Source: a bacterium BMS3Abin02
GTDB lineage: Bacteria; Actinomycetota; Acidimicrobiia; Spongiisociales; UBA4744
Reading direction: 5' to 3'
Assembly (NCBI GenBank): GCA_002897675.1
Contig: BDSU01000028.1
Span: forward strand, 1-54,032
Length of the DNA stretch: 54,032 bases
Part shown: positions 42,489 to 52,568 of the stretch, one piece after another
Numbering within the stretch: position 1 is the first letter of the stretch
Layout: the number at the start of each line of letters is the position of its first letter
Made by a program: the position numbers and the translations under genes
The notes under the pieces: generated by a model
Database searches by the model: none
Seen by the model: the letters and a program-made list of their open reading frames with translations, nothing else
What the model was told of the DNA's origin: nothing

Positions 42489-43063
42489 TGCCCTGGCCCG
42501 TGACGTTCGAGGATCTCTCCTGCGAGACGTTCGAGATCCTCCACGGTCCGGCCCTCGAATCGTCGTCGGCAGACCTCGTCGTATCTGGCACAGAGATCCT
42601 GGCAAGCCGACCCGACGATCCAGTCGTCGGCCATGTTGAAGAGGACGTTGTTCTCCTTGCCGATGTGGGCCACGATCAAGTTGGTGAAGCCCTCGGCCGC
42701 GCTCCTCAGAGCGGCGTTCGCCGTCTGGTCCTCACCACGGGCGTCCTCGAGCGATTCCGCCATGGCCCGCACCAGCGCTCGACCTTGCTCATGTTCATCG
42801 AGCATCACGGCGATCGGGCCGGCGTCCCGCGGTAGGCCGTTGGCCTCCAGCTCCGGAAACAGGTGGACCTCCTCTTTGCCGTGATGGCAGGCGTCCACGA
42901 AAAGGCGGAAGAACGTGACGCACCGGGCGACGGCGTCGTAGTCGAGGGGATCCCCGTCCTTCTCGGCTGCGAACATCCGCGCCAGCGCGTCGGCAACTTC
43001 GAGGATGAGTTTGTGCTCCTCCCGGAGCAGTGCGGTCGCTGTGGACGGGTGCTGGTCGGTCAT
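42485..43063 (-). CDS. Hemerythrin-domain protein
   Basis: 192 aa. A four-helix HHE domain with metal-ligand candidates in LREEHKLIL, CHHGKEEVHLFPEL, LDEHEQGRALV and HIGKENNVLF. The His/Glu/Asp pattern suits a di-iron oxygen- or NO-binding site. A C-terminal helical region of about 40 residues follows. It could scavenge oxygen near oxygen-sensitive enzymes, or be a stress protein. Convergent with PAS-LuxR; the start was placed at the ATG before MTDQHPST since upstream codons are translated repeat. Confidence 0.85.
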   Translation of the reverse strand: MTDQHPSTATALLREEHKLILEVADALARMFAAEKDGDPLDYDAVARCVTFFRLFVDACHHGKEEVHLFPELEANGLPRDAGPIAVMLDEHEQGRALVRAMAESLEDARGEDQTANAALRSAAEGFTNLIVAHIGKENNVLFNMADDWIVGSACQDLCARYDEVCRRRFEGRTVEDLERLAGEILERHGPGH

Positions 43064-43141
43064 GCCGGACCAACGTAGATGACGGTGTGTCGCAGTGCAA
43101 GATGGCCCGCGGCTGCGCCGGCCCACGAAGGCCGCCATCTC

Positions 43142-43432
43142 TTCCTTCCCCTGGCAGGGGAAGTACCCGAGCGCAGCGAGGGGGATGGGGTTTCTTTCCT
43201 TCCCCTCGCAGGGGAAGTGGCCTCGGGGCTTTGGCCGAGGCCGATGGGGTAGAGGATCTCCCCTCGCAGGGGAAGTACCCGAGCAAGAGTGACCCCACTT
43301 CTTCCTTCCCCTAGCAGGGGAAGTACCCGAGCGCAGCGAGGGGGATGGGGTAGAGCGCCTTCCTACCACCCCCATCGACCTCGGCTCGTTCCTCGCCTCG
43401 GCCACTTCCCCCCGAAGAGGGAAGCAAAGAGG
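43142..43432. repeat. Cluster of dispersed GC-rich hairpin repeats
   Basis: At least five units in a 375-bp gap, each with a hairpin such as TTCCCCTGGCAGGGGAA. Tails are either GTACCCGAGCGCAGCGAGG or the GTGGCCTCGGGGCTTTGGCC type seen at 226-337, usually ending GATGGGGT. An inverted unit lies near 43370-43430. They extend to the hemerythrin promoter side. No gene is supported here. Confidence 0.82.
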
Positions 43433-43438
43433 AGGCGT

Positions 43439-44239
43439 CTACCGGTCCAGTTCGGAGCGCAGCGACCGGGCCATCAGCCGTTCATACAGGGCCGGTGCGA
43501 CGCGAACGAGGAACCGGGTCAGCTTGCCGACCCCGCCAAGCACGACGAAACGCCGGCGGCGCTCCACGGCTCGGAGGACCGCGTCGGCGACCTGCTCAGG
43601 GGACAGCATCGACCCGACGCGTGACTGGGGATGATCCGTGATCGACCCGTCCCCATCGAGGGTGCGGAAACGAAACGCGGTGTCGACAAAGGTCGGTGCC
43701 ACGATCGTCACGTCGACACCGGTGCCGCGCAGCTCGGCTCGCAGCGTCTCGAGGAACCCGCCGAGGGCGTGCTTGGACGCCACGTACCCGCTGCGGCCGA
43801 GCAGGGGAGCGAACCCTGCCACGGAACTGATCGCCACGATCGCCCCTTGCCGCTCGACGATCGAGGCCAGGGCCGCCTTCGTGGCGTGCACCGCCCCGAA
43901 GTAGTTGACCTCCATGACGCTGCGCAGCACCGACAGGTCGGTGTCGGCGAACGCGCTGCGGTGGGTGAGACCGGCGTTGTTGATCAGCACGTCGACGCCG
44001 CCGAGGCTTGTGACGACCTGTGCGATCGCGGCCTCGACCTGCTCGAAGTCGGTCAGATCGCACACGGCGGTCACGGCGGCGGACAGGTCCGCGTCGAGGG
44101 CGTCGAGGCCCGCGTCGTCGACGTCGAGCAAGACCAGGCGCGCGCCTGCGCCGGCGAAACGACGGGCCATTGCAGTGCCGAGCCCCCCCGCTGCTCCGGT
44201 GATCACGACGACGGCGTCGCTCAGGTCACGTCCCGCCAC
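43439..44239 (-). CDS. Short-chain dehydrogenase/reductase of unknown substrate
   Basis: 266 aa classical SDR: ITGAAGGLGTAMARRFAGAG, acidic residue after beta-2 (LLDVDD, so NAD likely), INNAGLTH, and catalytic SSVAG ... YVASKHA. The extended C-terminal region ('RVAPALYERLMARS') resembles SDRs acting on lipid or steroid-like substrates. Start GTG overlaps the stop of the upstream epimerase by 14 bases; an alternative upstream start would extend into it. Confidence 0.82.
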   Translation of the reverse strand: MAGRDLSDAVVVITGAAGGLGTAMARRFAGAGARLVLLDVDDAGLDALDADLSAAVTAVCDLTDFEQVEAAIAQVVTSLGGVDVLINNAGLTHRSAFADTDLSVLRSVMEVNYFGAVHATKAALASIVERQGAIVAISSVAGFAPLLGRSGYVASKHALGGFLETLRAELRGTGVDVTIVAPTFVDTAFRFRTLDGDGSITDHPQSRVGSMLSPEQVADAVLRAVERRRRFVVLGGVGKLTRFLVRVAPALYERLMARSLRSELDR

Positions 44240-45182
44240 GACGTCCCGCCAGGAACTCGTCGAAGACCTCGGAAGTCGTCTTCTGTGGCACATAGCCGAA
44301 CTCGTCCTTCAATCGCCGGTTCGCCAGCACCGGCCGGTAGCGGAGAAAGTCCACTTGTTCCGGTCCGTACTGGGTGAGACGGAGACGCTGCAGCACCGCC
44401 AGCACACCGCGCACGACCCGAGCAGGCACCGCCACGTAGCGTTTGCCCATCCGTTCGGCCATCTCGGCGAGAGTGAGAACGCCGTCCCCGGCAAGGTTGA
44501 ACACTCCGGTCAGGTCGGTGAAGATGCCCCGCCGAAGGCACGCGACGACATCTTCGTCCCAGATGAGCACGAACGGTGTGGGAGCCCCGCGGATCCCCAT
44601 GATGATCGGCCGGTCGAAGAGGTCGGTGATCTGATTGTGGGTGGCTCGCCCGAGGATCGTTCCGGGACGAAACACGAGCTGGCCCAACTCCGGGTGCCTG
44701 GAGCGCCATTCCGTCAGCATCTCCTCCACCTGCCGCTTGTGGTCCGCGTACGCGAACTCGACATTGCCGCGCAGCGCATCGTCCTCGCCGAGCCGATGCG
44801 GGTTGTCGGCGTGGTACCCGTAGGCGGCACCGGAGGACGACACGATCACCTTGCGCACCCCGGCGTCGAGACACGACTCGAGAACGTTCTCGGTGCCACC
44901 TACATCGATCGAGTACTCGAGGTCTCGATCCGGTGTGCGTCCGGGTGTCACGATCGCCGCCAGATGCACGACGGTGCCGATCCCGTGTTCGCCGAGGACC
45001 CGTCGCAACGACGGGTCGCGGATGTCCATCGTGACGTAGGTGATACCGTCCAGGCGCTCGGAGGGTTCCCGAACATCCATCGCGACGATGGTCCCGAGCC
45101 CGCCCGGATCGGTGGCCAGCGATTCGATCAGCAGGCTTCCGACGTACCCGCCGGCGCCGGTGACGAGGACGGATCGGGTCAC
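44226..45182 (-). CDS. NAD-dependent epimerase/dehydratase family protein
   Basis: 318 aa extended SDR: VLVTGAGGYVGSLLIESL, VVHLAAIV, SSSGAAYGYH with YADHKRQVEE supplying the YxxxK pair. The substrate, sugar nucleotide or otherwise, is unknown. GTG start overlaps the BASS-transporter stop (GTGA), so it lies in a minus-strand operon ThDP enzyme - transporter - epimerase - SDR. Confidence 0.83.
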   Translation of the reverse strand: MTRSVLVTGAGGYVGSLLIESLATDPGGLGTIVAMDVREPSERLDGITYVTMDIRDPSLRRVLGEHGIGTVVHLAAIVTPGRTPDRDLEYSIDVGGTENVLESCLDAGVRKVIVSSSGAAYGYHADNPHRLGEDDALRGNVEFAYADHKRQVEEMLTEWRSRHPELGQLVFRPGTILGRATHNQITDLFDRPIIMGIRGAPTPFVLIWDEDVVACLRRGIFTDLTGVFNLAGDGVLTLAEMAERMGKRYVAVPARVVRGVLAVLQRLRLTQYGPEQVDFLRYRPVLANRRLKDEFGYVPQKTTSEVFDEFLAGRRGGT

Positions 45183-46096
45183 GCCGGCGCGACCTCGGCT
45201 TCGGCCTCGATCGGTCTGCGGGACCAGAACGCGACGACGGTCAGGCCCGCGATGATGTGCCAGATGCCCCACCACGCGGCGATCAGGGCCATTCCGCCGA
45301 GACCGTCGAAGAAGTTGAAGATCAGAATCAGCGCGAGGGCGGAATTCTGCAATCCGACTTCGATGGTGACGGCCCGCCGGTCACGCTCGGTCAGTCGAGC
45401 GGCCCGCGCCGAGACGTAGCCGAGGAAGAAAGCCAGCGTGTTGTGGACGAACACGGCGAACACGACGAACCCGATGTAGGTGACGAAGTTGCTCCAGTTG
45501 TTCGCCAGGGCGACGGCGACGAACGCCATGAACACGATCACCGAGCCGGTTTTGAACGGACCGCGCACCCTCGCGGCGATCCTGGGCCACTGGCGTGCAA
45601 TCAGCATGCCGAGCACGAGGGGGATACCGAGGATCACGAAGATCGTCATGAAGAGGTCGAGTGGCCCGAGGGAGACCCGCGTGAGGATCGCGGCGGTGTC
45701 CGGGTTGAGACTGCCCCAGAACGCGAAGTTGAGGGGGGTCATCACGATCGCCGCGGCGGTGGAGACCGCCGTCATCCCGACCGACAGGGGAGCGTTGCCG
45801 CGCGCCAGATAGGTCATGATGTTCGAGAGGTTCCCCCCAGGGCATGACGCCACCAGAATCATGCCGAGAGCGATCGACGGCGCCGGATGCAGGATCAACG
45901 TGAGAAGATACGTGAACGCCGGGAGCAGGATGAACTGGGCGCCGAGGCCGATTGCCGGCGGCTTCGGCTGGCGCAAGAGACGCCTGAAGTCTTCGATGTC
46001 GAGGTCCATGGCCACGCCGAGCATCATCAGACCGATGAGAACGTTGAGTGCCAGCAGGCTGCTCTTGTCGAAGTTGAGGGTGAGCTGATCGATCAC
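45179..46096 (-). CDS. Bile acid:sodium symporter (BASS) family transporter
   Basis: 305 aa with about nine to ten hydrophobic helices. Family marks are LGVAMDLDIEDF near the N-terminus and ASCPGGNLSNIMTYLARGN, plus TIEVGLQNSALAL. BASS members move organic anions (pyruvate, pantothenate, bile acids) with sodium. Substrate is not identifiable. It is adjacent (one-base gap) to the ThDP enzyme, which uses 2-oxoacids, so a 2-oxoacid is a plausible cargo. Confidence 0.85.
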   Translation of the reverse strand: MIDQLTLNFDKSSLLALNVLIGLMMLGVAMDLDIEDFRRLLRQPKPPAIGLGAQFILLPAFTYLLTLILHPAPSIALGMILVASCPGGNLSNIMTYLARGNAPLSVGMTAVSTAAAIVMTPLNFAFWGSLNPDTAAILTRVSLGPLDLFMTIFVILGIPLVLGMLIARQWPRIAARVRGPFKTGSVIVFMAFVAVALANNWSNFVTYIGFVVFAVFVHNTLAFFLGYVSARAARLTERDRRAVTIEVGLQNSALALILIFNFFDGLGGMALIAAWWGIWHIIAGLTVVAFWSRRPIEAEAEVAPA

Positions 46097-46097
46097 G

Positions 46098-47843
46098 TCA
46101 TTTCCCTTCCGGCTCTTGGTGCATCTTCTTGAAGTGCATCAACCCCGGCGCCCACAGGTGCTTCTTCGGGTCGACATCGACGTGGATGACCGCACATCCC
46201 CCCACCGCGAGACTCCGCTCGATCGCCGGACGCAACTGCGCAGGGTCGGCGACCCGCTCACCGTGCGCACCCATGGATCGGGCCATGGCGTCGTAGCCGA
46301 TCTCGCCGAGCTCGGTGTTGATCGTCTCGTCCGGATCGAGGGACTTGCGGACCATCATCTTGACCGGGTGCCGGGCCATCGACTGGGACATCTTGACCAT
46401 TCCCCATTGGCGGTCGCTGACGACCAGGAACACGATCCGGTTGCCGTTACGGACCGCGGTCTCGATCTCCTGTGGATGGAACCCGAAGGCCCCGTCCCCG
46501 ATGATGCAGCACACCTGACGGTCACCGAACGCCTCCGCGGCGCCGAGCGCCTGCCCGAGGCCCGCGCCCAGCATCCCGAAGTGCGGAGTCGAGAGCATCG
46601 CGCCGGGGGTGCGCACACGCAGGAAGAAGTTCGCCCACACCGCCGTGTTGCCGCCGTCGACGACGAAGATCGCGTCATCGTCGAAGACATCCATGCACGT
46701 GGCAGGGACGTGCGCGGTGTTCATCGGCACGGAGCGGTCCTCGAGGTGCTTGTCGAGTTTGGCGGCCGTCTCTGTGCGCGAAGCGATGAGCCGGTCCACT
46801 TCGGATCGGCGCGCGTCGAGAAGCGCCTCGTCTTGCTCTCCTTCGAGCGCCTTGCCGAGAGCTTCGAGGAACGTCCCGGCGTCGCTCGTTATGGCCAGGT
46901 CTACCGGCTTGTTCAGTCCGAACGCCGCCTCGTCGACGTCGACCTGGATCACCTGCTGGTCCTGACGCCAGTTGGGCGCCTTGCCCCACCAGTCGGTCTC
47001 ACCGATACGTGACCCGAGCACGAGCACGACGTCCGCAGCGTTGCGCACCTCGTTCGTGGCGTCGATGGCAGTGATCGGCCAGACGAGAGGGGAGGTCTCC
47101 GACATCGATCCACGGCCGCTCCACGAGGTCGTGACCGGAGCGTGCAGCAACTCTGCGACCTGTGCGAGCTGATCGTGGGCTCGAGCATGGATGACGCCGC
47201 CGCCCGCGTGGATGATCGGCAGGGTGGCCTCGGCGAGACGCTGCGCAGCTCGTTCGACCAGTTGCGGATCCGGCAGGAGAGGATCGACGCGCCGGTAACG
47301 GTGTCGCTGCCACACCGCCGCCGGTTTGGTCTTGCCGTTCATGATGTTCTGCGGAACGTCGAGGTGCACGACACCGGGCCGGCCACGGAACGACTCGCGC
47401 AGTGCGGTGCGCAGGAGTTCGGGGACGCGCTGCGCCGAGGATGCGCGTGCGGACCATTTCGCAATCGGCGTGATCGCCCCCACCTGATCGAAGTACTGGT
47501 ACGCGCCTCCCCGGTCGGGGTCGCTGATCGCCAAACGCCGTGAGCTCGTGATCAGCAGGACCCGGTTGCCCTCGGCGTTCTCGACGGCGACGCCGGGGAG
47601 CGCGTTGGCGACGCCGGGGCCGTTGCTTGCGATGGCGACACCGAGACGGCCGGTCAGCCTCGCGTAGGCGCCCGCCATGTGCAGCGCGGTCGTCTCGTGC
47701 CGGGGCGTCACGAGGGAGATCCCCCTCGTTTCGAGACCGTTGAGCAGCCCCATGTACGTGCCGTCCGGCAGGCCGAACACCTTCTCGACGCGTTCTGTGG
47801 CGAGTACGTCCGCGATCAGATCGCCACCGGTCACCGAGCCCAT
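46098..47843 (-). CDS. Thiamine-diphosphate-dependent enzyme (acetolactate synthase-like family)
   Basis: 581 aa in the three-domain POX/AHAS arrangement: catalytic Glu in RHETTALHMAGAYARLTGR, central cofactor-like domain, and IGDGAFGFHPQEIETAVRNGNRI followed by VSDRQWGM for Mg-ThDP. It could be an acetolactate synthase-like, 2-hydroxyacyl-CoA lyase-like or benzoylformate decarboxylase-like enzyme; the sequence does not settle it. The ATG has AGGAGGTG five bases upstream. Confidence 0.83.
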   Translation of the reverse strand: MGSVTGGDLIADVLATERVEKVFGLPDGTYMGLLNGLETRGISLVTPRHETTALHMAGAYARLTGRLGVAIASNGPGVANALPGVAVENAEGNRVLLITSSRRLAISDPDRGGAYQYFDQVGAITPIAKWSARASSAQRVPELLRTALRESFRGRPGVVHLDVPQNIMNGKTKPAAVWQRHRYRRVDPLLPDPQLVERAAQRLAEATLPIIHAGGGVIHARAHDQLAQVAELLHAPVTTSWSGRGSMSETSPLVWPITAIDATNEVRNAADVVLVLGSRIGETDWWGKAPNWRQDQQVIQVDVDEAAFGLNKPVDLAITSDAGTFLEALGKALEGEQDEALLDARRSEVDRLIASRTETAAKLDKHLEDRSVPMNTAHVPATCMDVFDDDAIFVVDGGNTAVWANFFLRVRTPGAMLSTPHFGMLGAGLGQALGAAEAFGDRQVCCIIGDGAFGFHPQEIETAVRNGNRIVFLVVSDRQWGMVKMSQSMARHPVKMMVRKSLDPDETINTELGEIGYDAMARSMGAHGERVADPAQLRPAIERSLAVGGCAVIHVDVDPKKHLWAPGLMHFKKMHQEPEGK

Positions 47844-47924
47844 TCCCACCTCCTGTGCCGTTGCGAGCCTAACGGGCGTCCGGCGGCGGGGCACTCGAGA
47901 CCCGGGACTAACCTTCGCGTCACG

Positions 47925-48395
47925 ATGATCGAATCGGGAAACCGGGTACCGGACACACGTTTGCTCGACCGGGACGGGAAGCGATATGCGCTCTACGATC
48001 TTCTCGACCGGCCCACCCTCGTGATCGTCTTCAAGACCACGTGCTCCACATGCCGGCTGGCGCTGCCCGTGTACGACCGGTGGCGCCGGTACGAGCCTGC
48101 GGTGAAGGTTCTGGCCGTCTCGCAGGACACCCCGGCGCTCACCGACGGGTTCTACGAGGATCTGGGTGTCGGTTTCGAGACCCTGTATGACGAGCCTCCC
48201 TATGCGATGTCGAACGCGTTCGGTGTGATCGCCGTGCCATCCCTGGCCTTGATCGAACACGGGCAGGTGACCTGGTCAGGGCACGGATGGGTGCGTGCCG
48301 AGGCCGAGGAACTGGAGACGCTGCTCGCCACGCATGCGGGCAGGCGGCCGGCGCTCGTCGGAGCCGATGACCTCCCGGTGTTCAAACCCGGCTGA
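47925..48395 (+). CDS. Thioredoxin-fold (AhpC/TSA or TlpA-like) redox protein
   Basis: 156 aa. A redoxin fold with VIVFKTTCSTCRLALPVYDRW, a C-x2-C active site near residue 40, then VLAVSQDTPALT and VIAVPSLALIEHG with the cis-Pro. No signal peptide, so cytoplasmic. It probably reduces disulfides or peroxides. Start ATG is the first codon giving the family's N-terminal strand (VPDTRLLDRDGK). Divergent from the ThDP gene by 81 bases. Confidence 0.8.
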   Translation: MIESGNRVPDTRLLDRDGKRYALYDLLDRPTLVIVFKTTCSTCRLALPVYDRWRRYEPAVKVLAVSQDTPALTDGFYEDLGVGFETLYDEPPYAMSNAFGVIAVPSLALIEHGQVTWSGHGWVRAEAEELETLLATHAGRRPALVGADDLPVFKPG

Positions 48396-48471
48396 AGTGG
48401 AAAGAACGTCCTCTAGGTGGAGGACTCGAGTGTCGGGGGCCGGCGCCTCCGATCGATGAGAGGAGTGAATC

Positions 48472-49863
<1,392 letters not shown>

Positions 49864-49870
49864 CCCCCCT

Positions 49871-49925
49871 GTTGAACCCAGGGCTCGTAGTGACCCTGTG
49901 GGTATCCCTGAGCCCTGGGTTCAAC
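49871..49925. repeat. 55-bp extragenic inverted repeat, copy 1
   Basis: Arms GTTGAACCCAGGGCTC and GAGCCCTGGGTTCAAC are perfectly complementary (16 bp) around a 23-base centre that itself contains ACCC/GGGT. It lies between the fumC stop and the convergent DUF559 stop, so it may end transcription from both sides. Confidence 0.8.
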
Positions 49926-49932
49926 GAGGGTG

Positions 49933-50832
49933 TCACTTCGCCAGGAGAGAGCGGACGGTCTCGGCGACGTCTCCCGGGCGGGTGGTGAGGTCATCCCACG
50001 TGAATCGGACGAGCCGCCAGTCGTGCAATGTTGCGAGTCGATCTCGGCGCCGGTCGCGTTCGAACGCCTCGACCTGGGTGTGCCACCTTCGCGAGTCCCA
50101 CTCGATCGCGACCTTCTCGTCCGGGTACGCCGCGTCGAAGCGCCGGTTCTCGTCCCACGGAATCGGATACTCGAGCAGGGGATCGGGGAGCTGGAAGGAT
50201 CGCAGAACGTCGAGGCCGAGCAGTTCGAGGCGACTCGCATTCTCGTTGGGTGATTCGGCCCGCTCCGCGAGTACGGTTCGAAGAGAAGTCGAGCCGGGTT
50301 TGCCCCGCCTCAGAACAGTGGACGCCACATCCTGCACGTCCGAGACGGTCACCTTCTTGGCGGCGAGGAGATCATCGACAATCGCCGAGAGGTGCCTGGG
50401 GCGTAGGAGCGCGGCGAGGTCGACGATCGTGCGGGCCATCGTCGTCACGGGCAGGCCATCGATCGTGGCGATGTGCGACTCATCGAGGTCGTGACAGCGA
50501 TGGATGGTGACGTCGGGGAAGCTGTGGGTGGTCCGGCTGTGGACGGTGACCACGGCGAGCCCCCGCCAGACGCGGGGGATCGAGAGCATCTCGGCCGCCG
50601 ACTCGTGAGAGACGACGGCGTCGGGCAGCCCTGCGACGGCGGCACGTATGCGGTTGGCCGGGTCCAGCATGTCGAAGATCCGGTACACCGAACGGGCGAG
50701 GGGCCGCCATTGGCCCGAGCGGATCCGCTTTATGATCATGCCTTCGGACATGCCGCGTGCGAGGGCCTGGTCCTTCCTGATCACGCCGCCTTGGCCGGCT
50801 GCCAGGTCGAGGATGAGTTTGTCGGTCTGCAT
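49933..50832 (-). CDS. DUF559/AbiEi-type protein with Vsr-like nuclease fold domain
   Basis: 299 aa. The N-terminal part (ILDLAAGQGGVIRKDQALARGMSEGMIIKRI) is a winged-helix AbiEi-antitoxin-like segment. The C-terminal ~100 residues (ENRRFDAAYPDEKVAIEWDSRRWHT and GDRRRDRLATLHDWRLVRFTWDDL pattern) match the DUF559/very-short-patch-repair-like fold. Function is unknown and no cognate toxin is adjacent. An in-frame ATG six codons upstream is possible. Confidence 0.78.
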   Translation of the reverse strand: MQTDKLILDLAAGQGGVIRKDQALARGMSEGMIIKRIRSGQWRPLARSVYRIFDMLDPANRIRAAVAGLPDAVVSHESAAEMLSIPRVWRGLAVVTVHSRTTHSFPDVTIHRCHDLDESHIATIDGLPVTTMARTIVDLAALLRPRHLSAIVDDLLAAKKVTVSDVQDVASTVLRRGKPGSTSLRTVLAERAESPNENASRLELLGLDVLRSFQLPDPLLEYPIPWDENRRFDAAYPDEKVAIEWDSRRWHTQVEAFERDRRRDRLATLHDWRLVRFTWDDLTTRPGDVAETVRSLLAK

Positions 50833-50875
50833 GCCCCGATCATGAGGCATGGGTGTGACACATCGTGGTGTCCTC

Positions 50876-50928
50876 CTGAACCCTGGGCTCGTAGTGACCC
50901 TGTGGGTATCCCTGAGCCCTGGGTTCAG
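50876..50928. repeat. Extragenic inverted repeat, copy 2
   Basis: Arms CTGAACCCTGGGCTC and GAGCCCTGGGTTCAG (one mismatch), with a centre identical to copy 1. It lies between divergent DUF559 and the ABC ATPase, so at this site it is not simply a terminator. Confidence 0.8.
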
Positions 50929-50951
50929 CGTTCAATGAGTATCGTGGCGGC

Positions 50952-51626
50952 GTGAGGGCCCTGTTCGAGTTCGAAGATGTTGTTGTCACCGGCGGCGACG
51001 ATGCGCCGATCCTCGAGATCGATCACGCGGCCGTTCATGACGAGGGCATTACCGTCATCGTCGGCCCCTCGGGCGCAGGCAAGACGACACTGCTCCGGTT
51101 GTGCAACCGCCTCGCCGTCCCTGATCGCGGATCGATCCGGTTTCGGGGCGAGGATCTGTCCACGATGGACACGCTGGCCCTTCGCCGCAAGGTCGGCATG
51201 GTGTTCCAGCATCCGGTGCTCTTCGGTGGAACCGGTCTCGACAACTTGCGGGTGGCGGAGCCGTCCATAGCCGAGCCCGAGGCGAGAGCGCTCTTTCAAA
51301 GCGTCGGCCTCGATGAATCGTTTCTCGACGGAGCCGTCGACGACTTGTCCGGGGGAGAGGCGCAGCGTCTCTGTCTCGCCCGTACGCTGGCAACCGGCCC
51401 GGAGGTCCTGCTGATGGACGAACCGACGGCGTCGCTCGACCCGGCGGCAACCGAACGTCTCGAGGGTCTCGTTCGTGGCCTCGACGGTGTCCCGATCCTG
51501 TGGGTCACCCACGACGTGTCGCAGGTCCGCAGGTTGGCGGACGAAGTGATGGCGATCGTCGACCGGCGCCTCGTCTCGGATGAGGCTTCGGTGCAGAGCT
51601 TTCTGAATGGGGGGAACCGTGCGTAG
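50952..51626 (+). CDS. ABC ATPase of a FetA/YbbL-like system
   Basis: 224 aa. Walker A GPSGAGKTT, Q-loop VFQHPVLF, signature LSGGEAQRLCLARTL, Walker B VLLMDEPTASLDP and H-loop THDV. It pairs with the next gene, a UPF0014 membrane protein, as in the E. coli FetAB (YbbL-YbbM) system linked to iron export or peroxide resistance. Substrate is unproven. GTG start; overlaps the permease. Confidence 0.87.
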   Translation: MRALFEFEDVVVTGGDDAPILEIDHAAVHDEGITVIVGPSGAGKTTLLRLCNRLAVPDRGSIRFRGEDLSTMDTLALRRKVGMVFQHPVLFGGTGLDNLRVAEPSIAEPEARALFQSVGLDESFLDGAVDDLSGGEAQRLCLARTLATGPEVLLMDEPTASLDPAATERLEGLVRGLDGVPILWVTHDVSQVRRLADEVMAIVDRRLVSDEASVQSFLNGGNRA

Positions 51627-52461
51627 TGGCGATGTCACGACTCTCGGTTTGATCGTGTCGTTGGTGCTCATCGCGGTGGCACTCGGCTTGTCACTCTGGC
51701 AGCGCCTTCACCTCGAACGCGAGATCGTCTGGGCGACCATTCGCTCGATCGTTCAGCTGCTCGCCGTGGGAGCGATCTTGGCGATCGTCATCGATCCGGA
51801 CCAGCCGCTGATCTTGTCGTGGATCTGGGTTGCCGCAATGATGGTCTTCTCGGCGATCGTCGTGCAGCGTCGTGCCCGGGAGGTCCCGGACATCCTTCGG
51901 CTCAGTTTCCTGTCGCTCGGGATCTCCTCGGTGGTGACGCTCGGAGTCATCTTCGGGTTGCGCGTATTCCCGCTCGAGGGTCGAACCCTCGTGCCGTTGG
52001 GCGGGATGATGATCGGCAATTCGATGAAAGCGACGGTCGTGGCGGCGCGCAGAGTCATCGAAGAGATCCGGGACAAGCGGCGTGAGGTCGAGGCACGCCT
52101 CGCGCTGGGACAGGCGTCGCGTTTGGCTTCGCGACCGTACGTCAGGGCTGCGCTCCGCACCGCGCTCACGCCACAGATCGAGACCACGAAGGCGGTGGGC
52201 CTCGTGTTCCTTCCGGGGGCGATGACAGGGTTGATCCTGGCCGGTGTCGATCCTGTCGACGCGGTCCTGGTGCAGGCGGCGATCATGTTCCTGATCTTGG
52301 GTTCGGTGGCGACGACCTCGACGGTCGTTACGCTCGGAGTCGCGAGCCGGCTGTTCACCGACGATCACCGACTCAAGCGGCTCCCTCGTCCCTCCGACGT
52401 GTTGGCGCGGCCGGGGCTGCTGGCGTCGCTCGCCGCTCGACTGCGACACAGAAGACACTGA
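51619..52461 (+). CDS. UPF0014/FetB-like ABC permease
   Basis: 280 aa with six or so hydrophobic segments. UPF0014 marks: REIVWATIRSIVQLLAVGAIL, VPLGGMMIGNSMKATVVAARR, and VGLVFLPGAMTGLILAGVDPVDAV. Together with the ATPase it forms a two-gene exporter-type ABC system, possibly for iron. GTG 51619 follows GGGGGGA; an ATG at 51607 is a possible longer start. The TGA stop lies inside the inverted repeat. Confidence 0.87.
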   Translation: MRSGDVTTLGLIVSLVLIAVALGLSLWQRLHLEREIVWATIRSIVQLLAVGAILAIVIDPDQPLILSWIWVAAMMVFSAIVVQRRAREVPDILRLSFLSLGISSVVTLGVIFGLRVFPLEGRTLVPLGGMMIGNSMKATVVAARRVIEEIRDKRREVEARLALGQASRLASRPYVRAALRTALTPQIETTKAVGLVFLPGAMTGLILAGVDPVDAVLVQAAIMFLILGSVATTSTVVTLGVASRLFTDDHRLKRLPRPSDVLARPGLLASLAARLRHRRH

Positions 52462-52509
52462 ACCCTGGGCTCGTAGTGACCCTGTGGGTATCCCTGAGCC
52501 CTGGGTTCA
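52459..52509. repeat. Extragenic inverted repeat, copy 3 (contains the permease stop codon)
   Basis: Arms TGAACCCTGGGCTC and GAGCCCTGGGTTCA with the same centre as copies 1 and 2. The first TGA of the element is the stop codon of the upstream permease gene. Confidence 0.8.
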
Positions 52510-52524
52510 ACAAGATGGACAAGA

Positions 52525-52553
52525 AAGAGCCGCCGGGGGTACCGGCGGCTCTT
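52525..52553 (-). terminator. Intrinsic terminator of the RRM gene
   Basis: Perfect 12-bp arms AAGAGCCGCCGG and CCGGCGGCTCTT around five bases. Read on the minus strand the stem is followed by TCTTGT, so it fits a terminator just after the RRM stop. Confidence 0.75.
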
Positions 52554-52568
52554 CCGACTCGATTGGTG

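Noticed and set aside
226-43432. CRISPR-like array
   Set aside because: Repeats are not evenly spaced, lack unique spacers of constant length and have no cas genes nearby.
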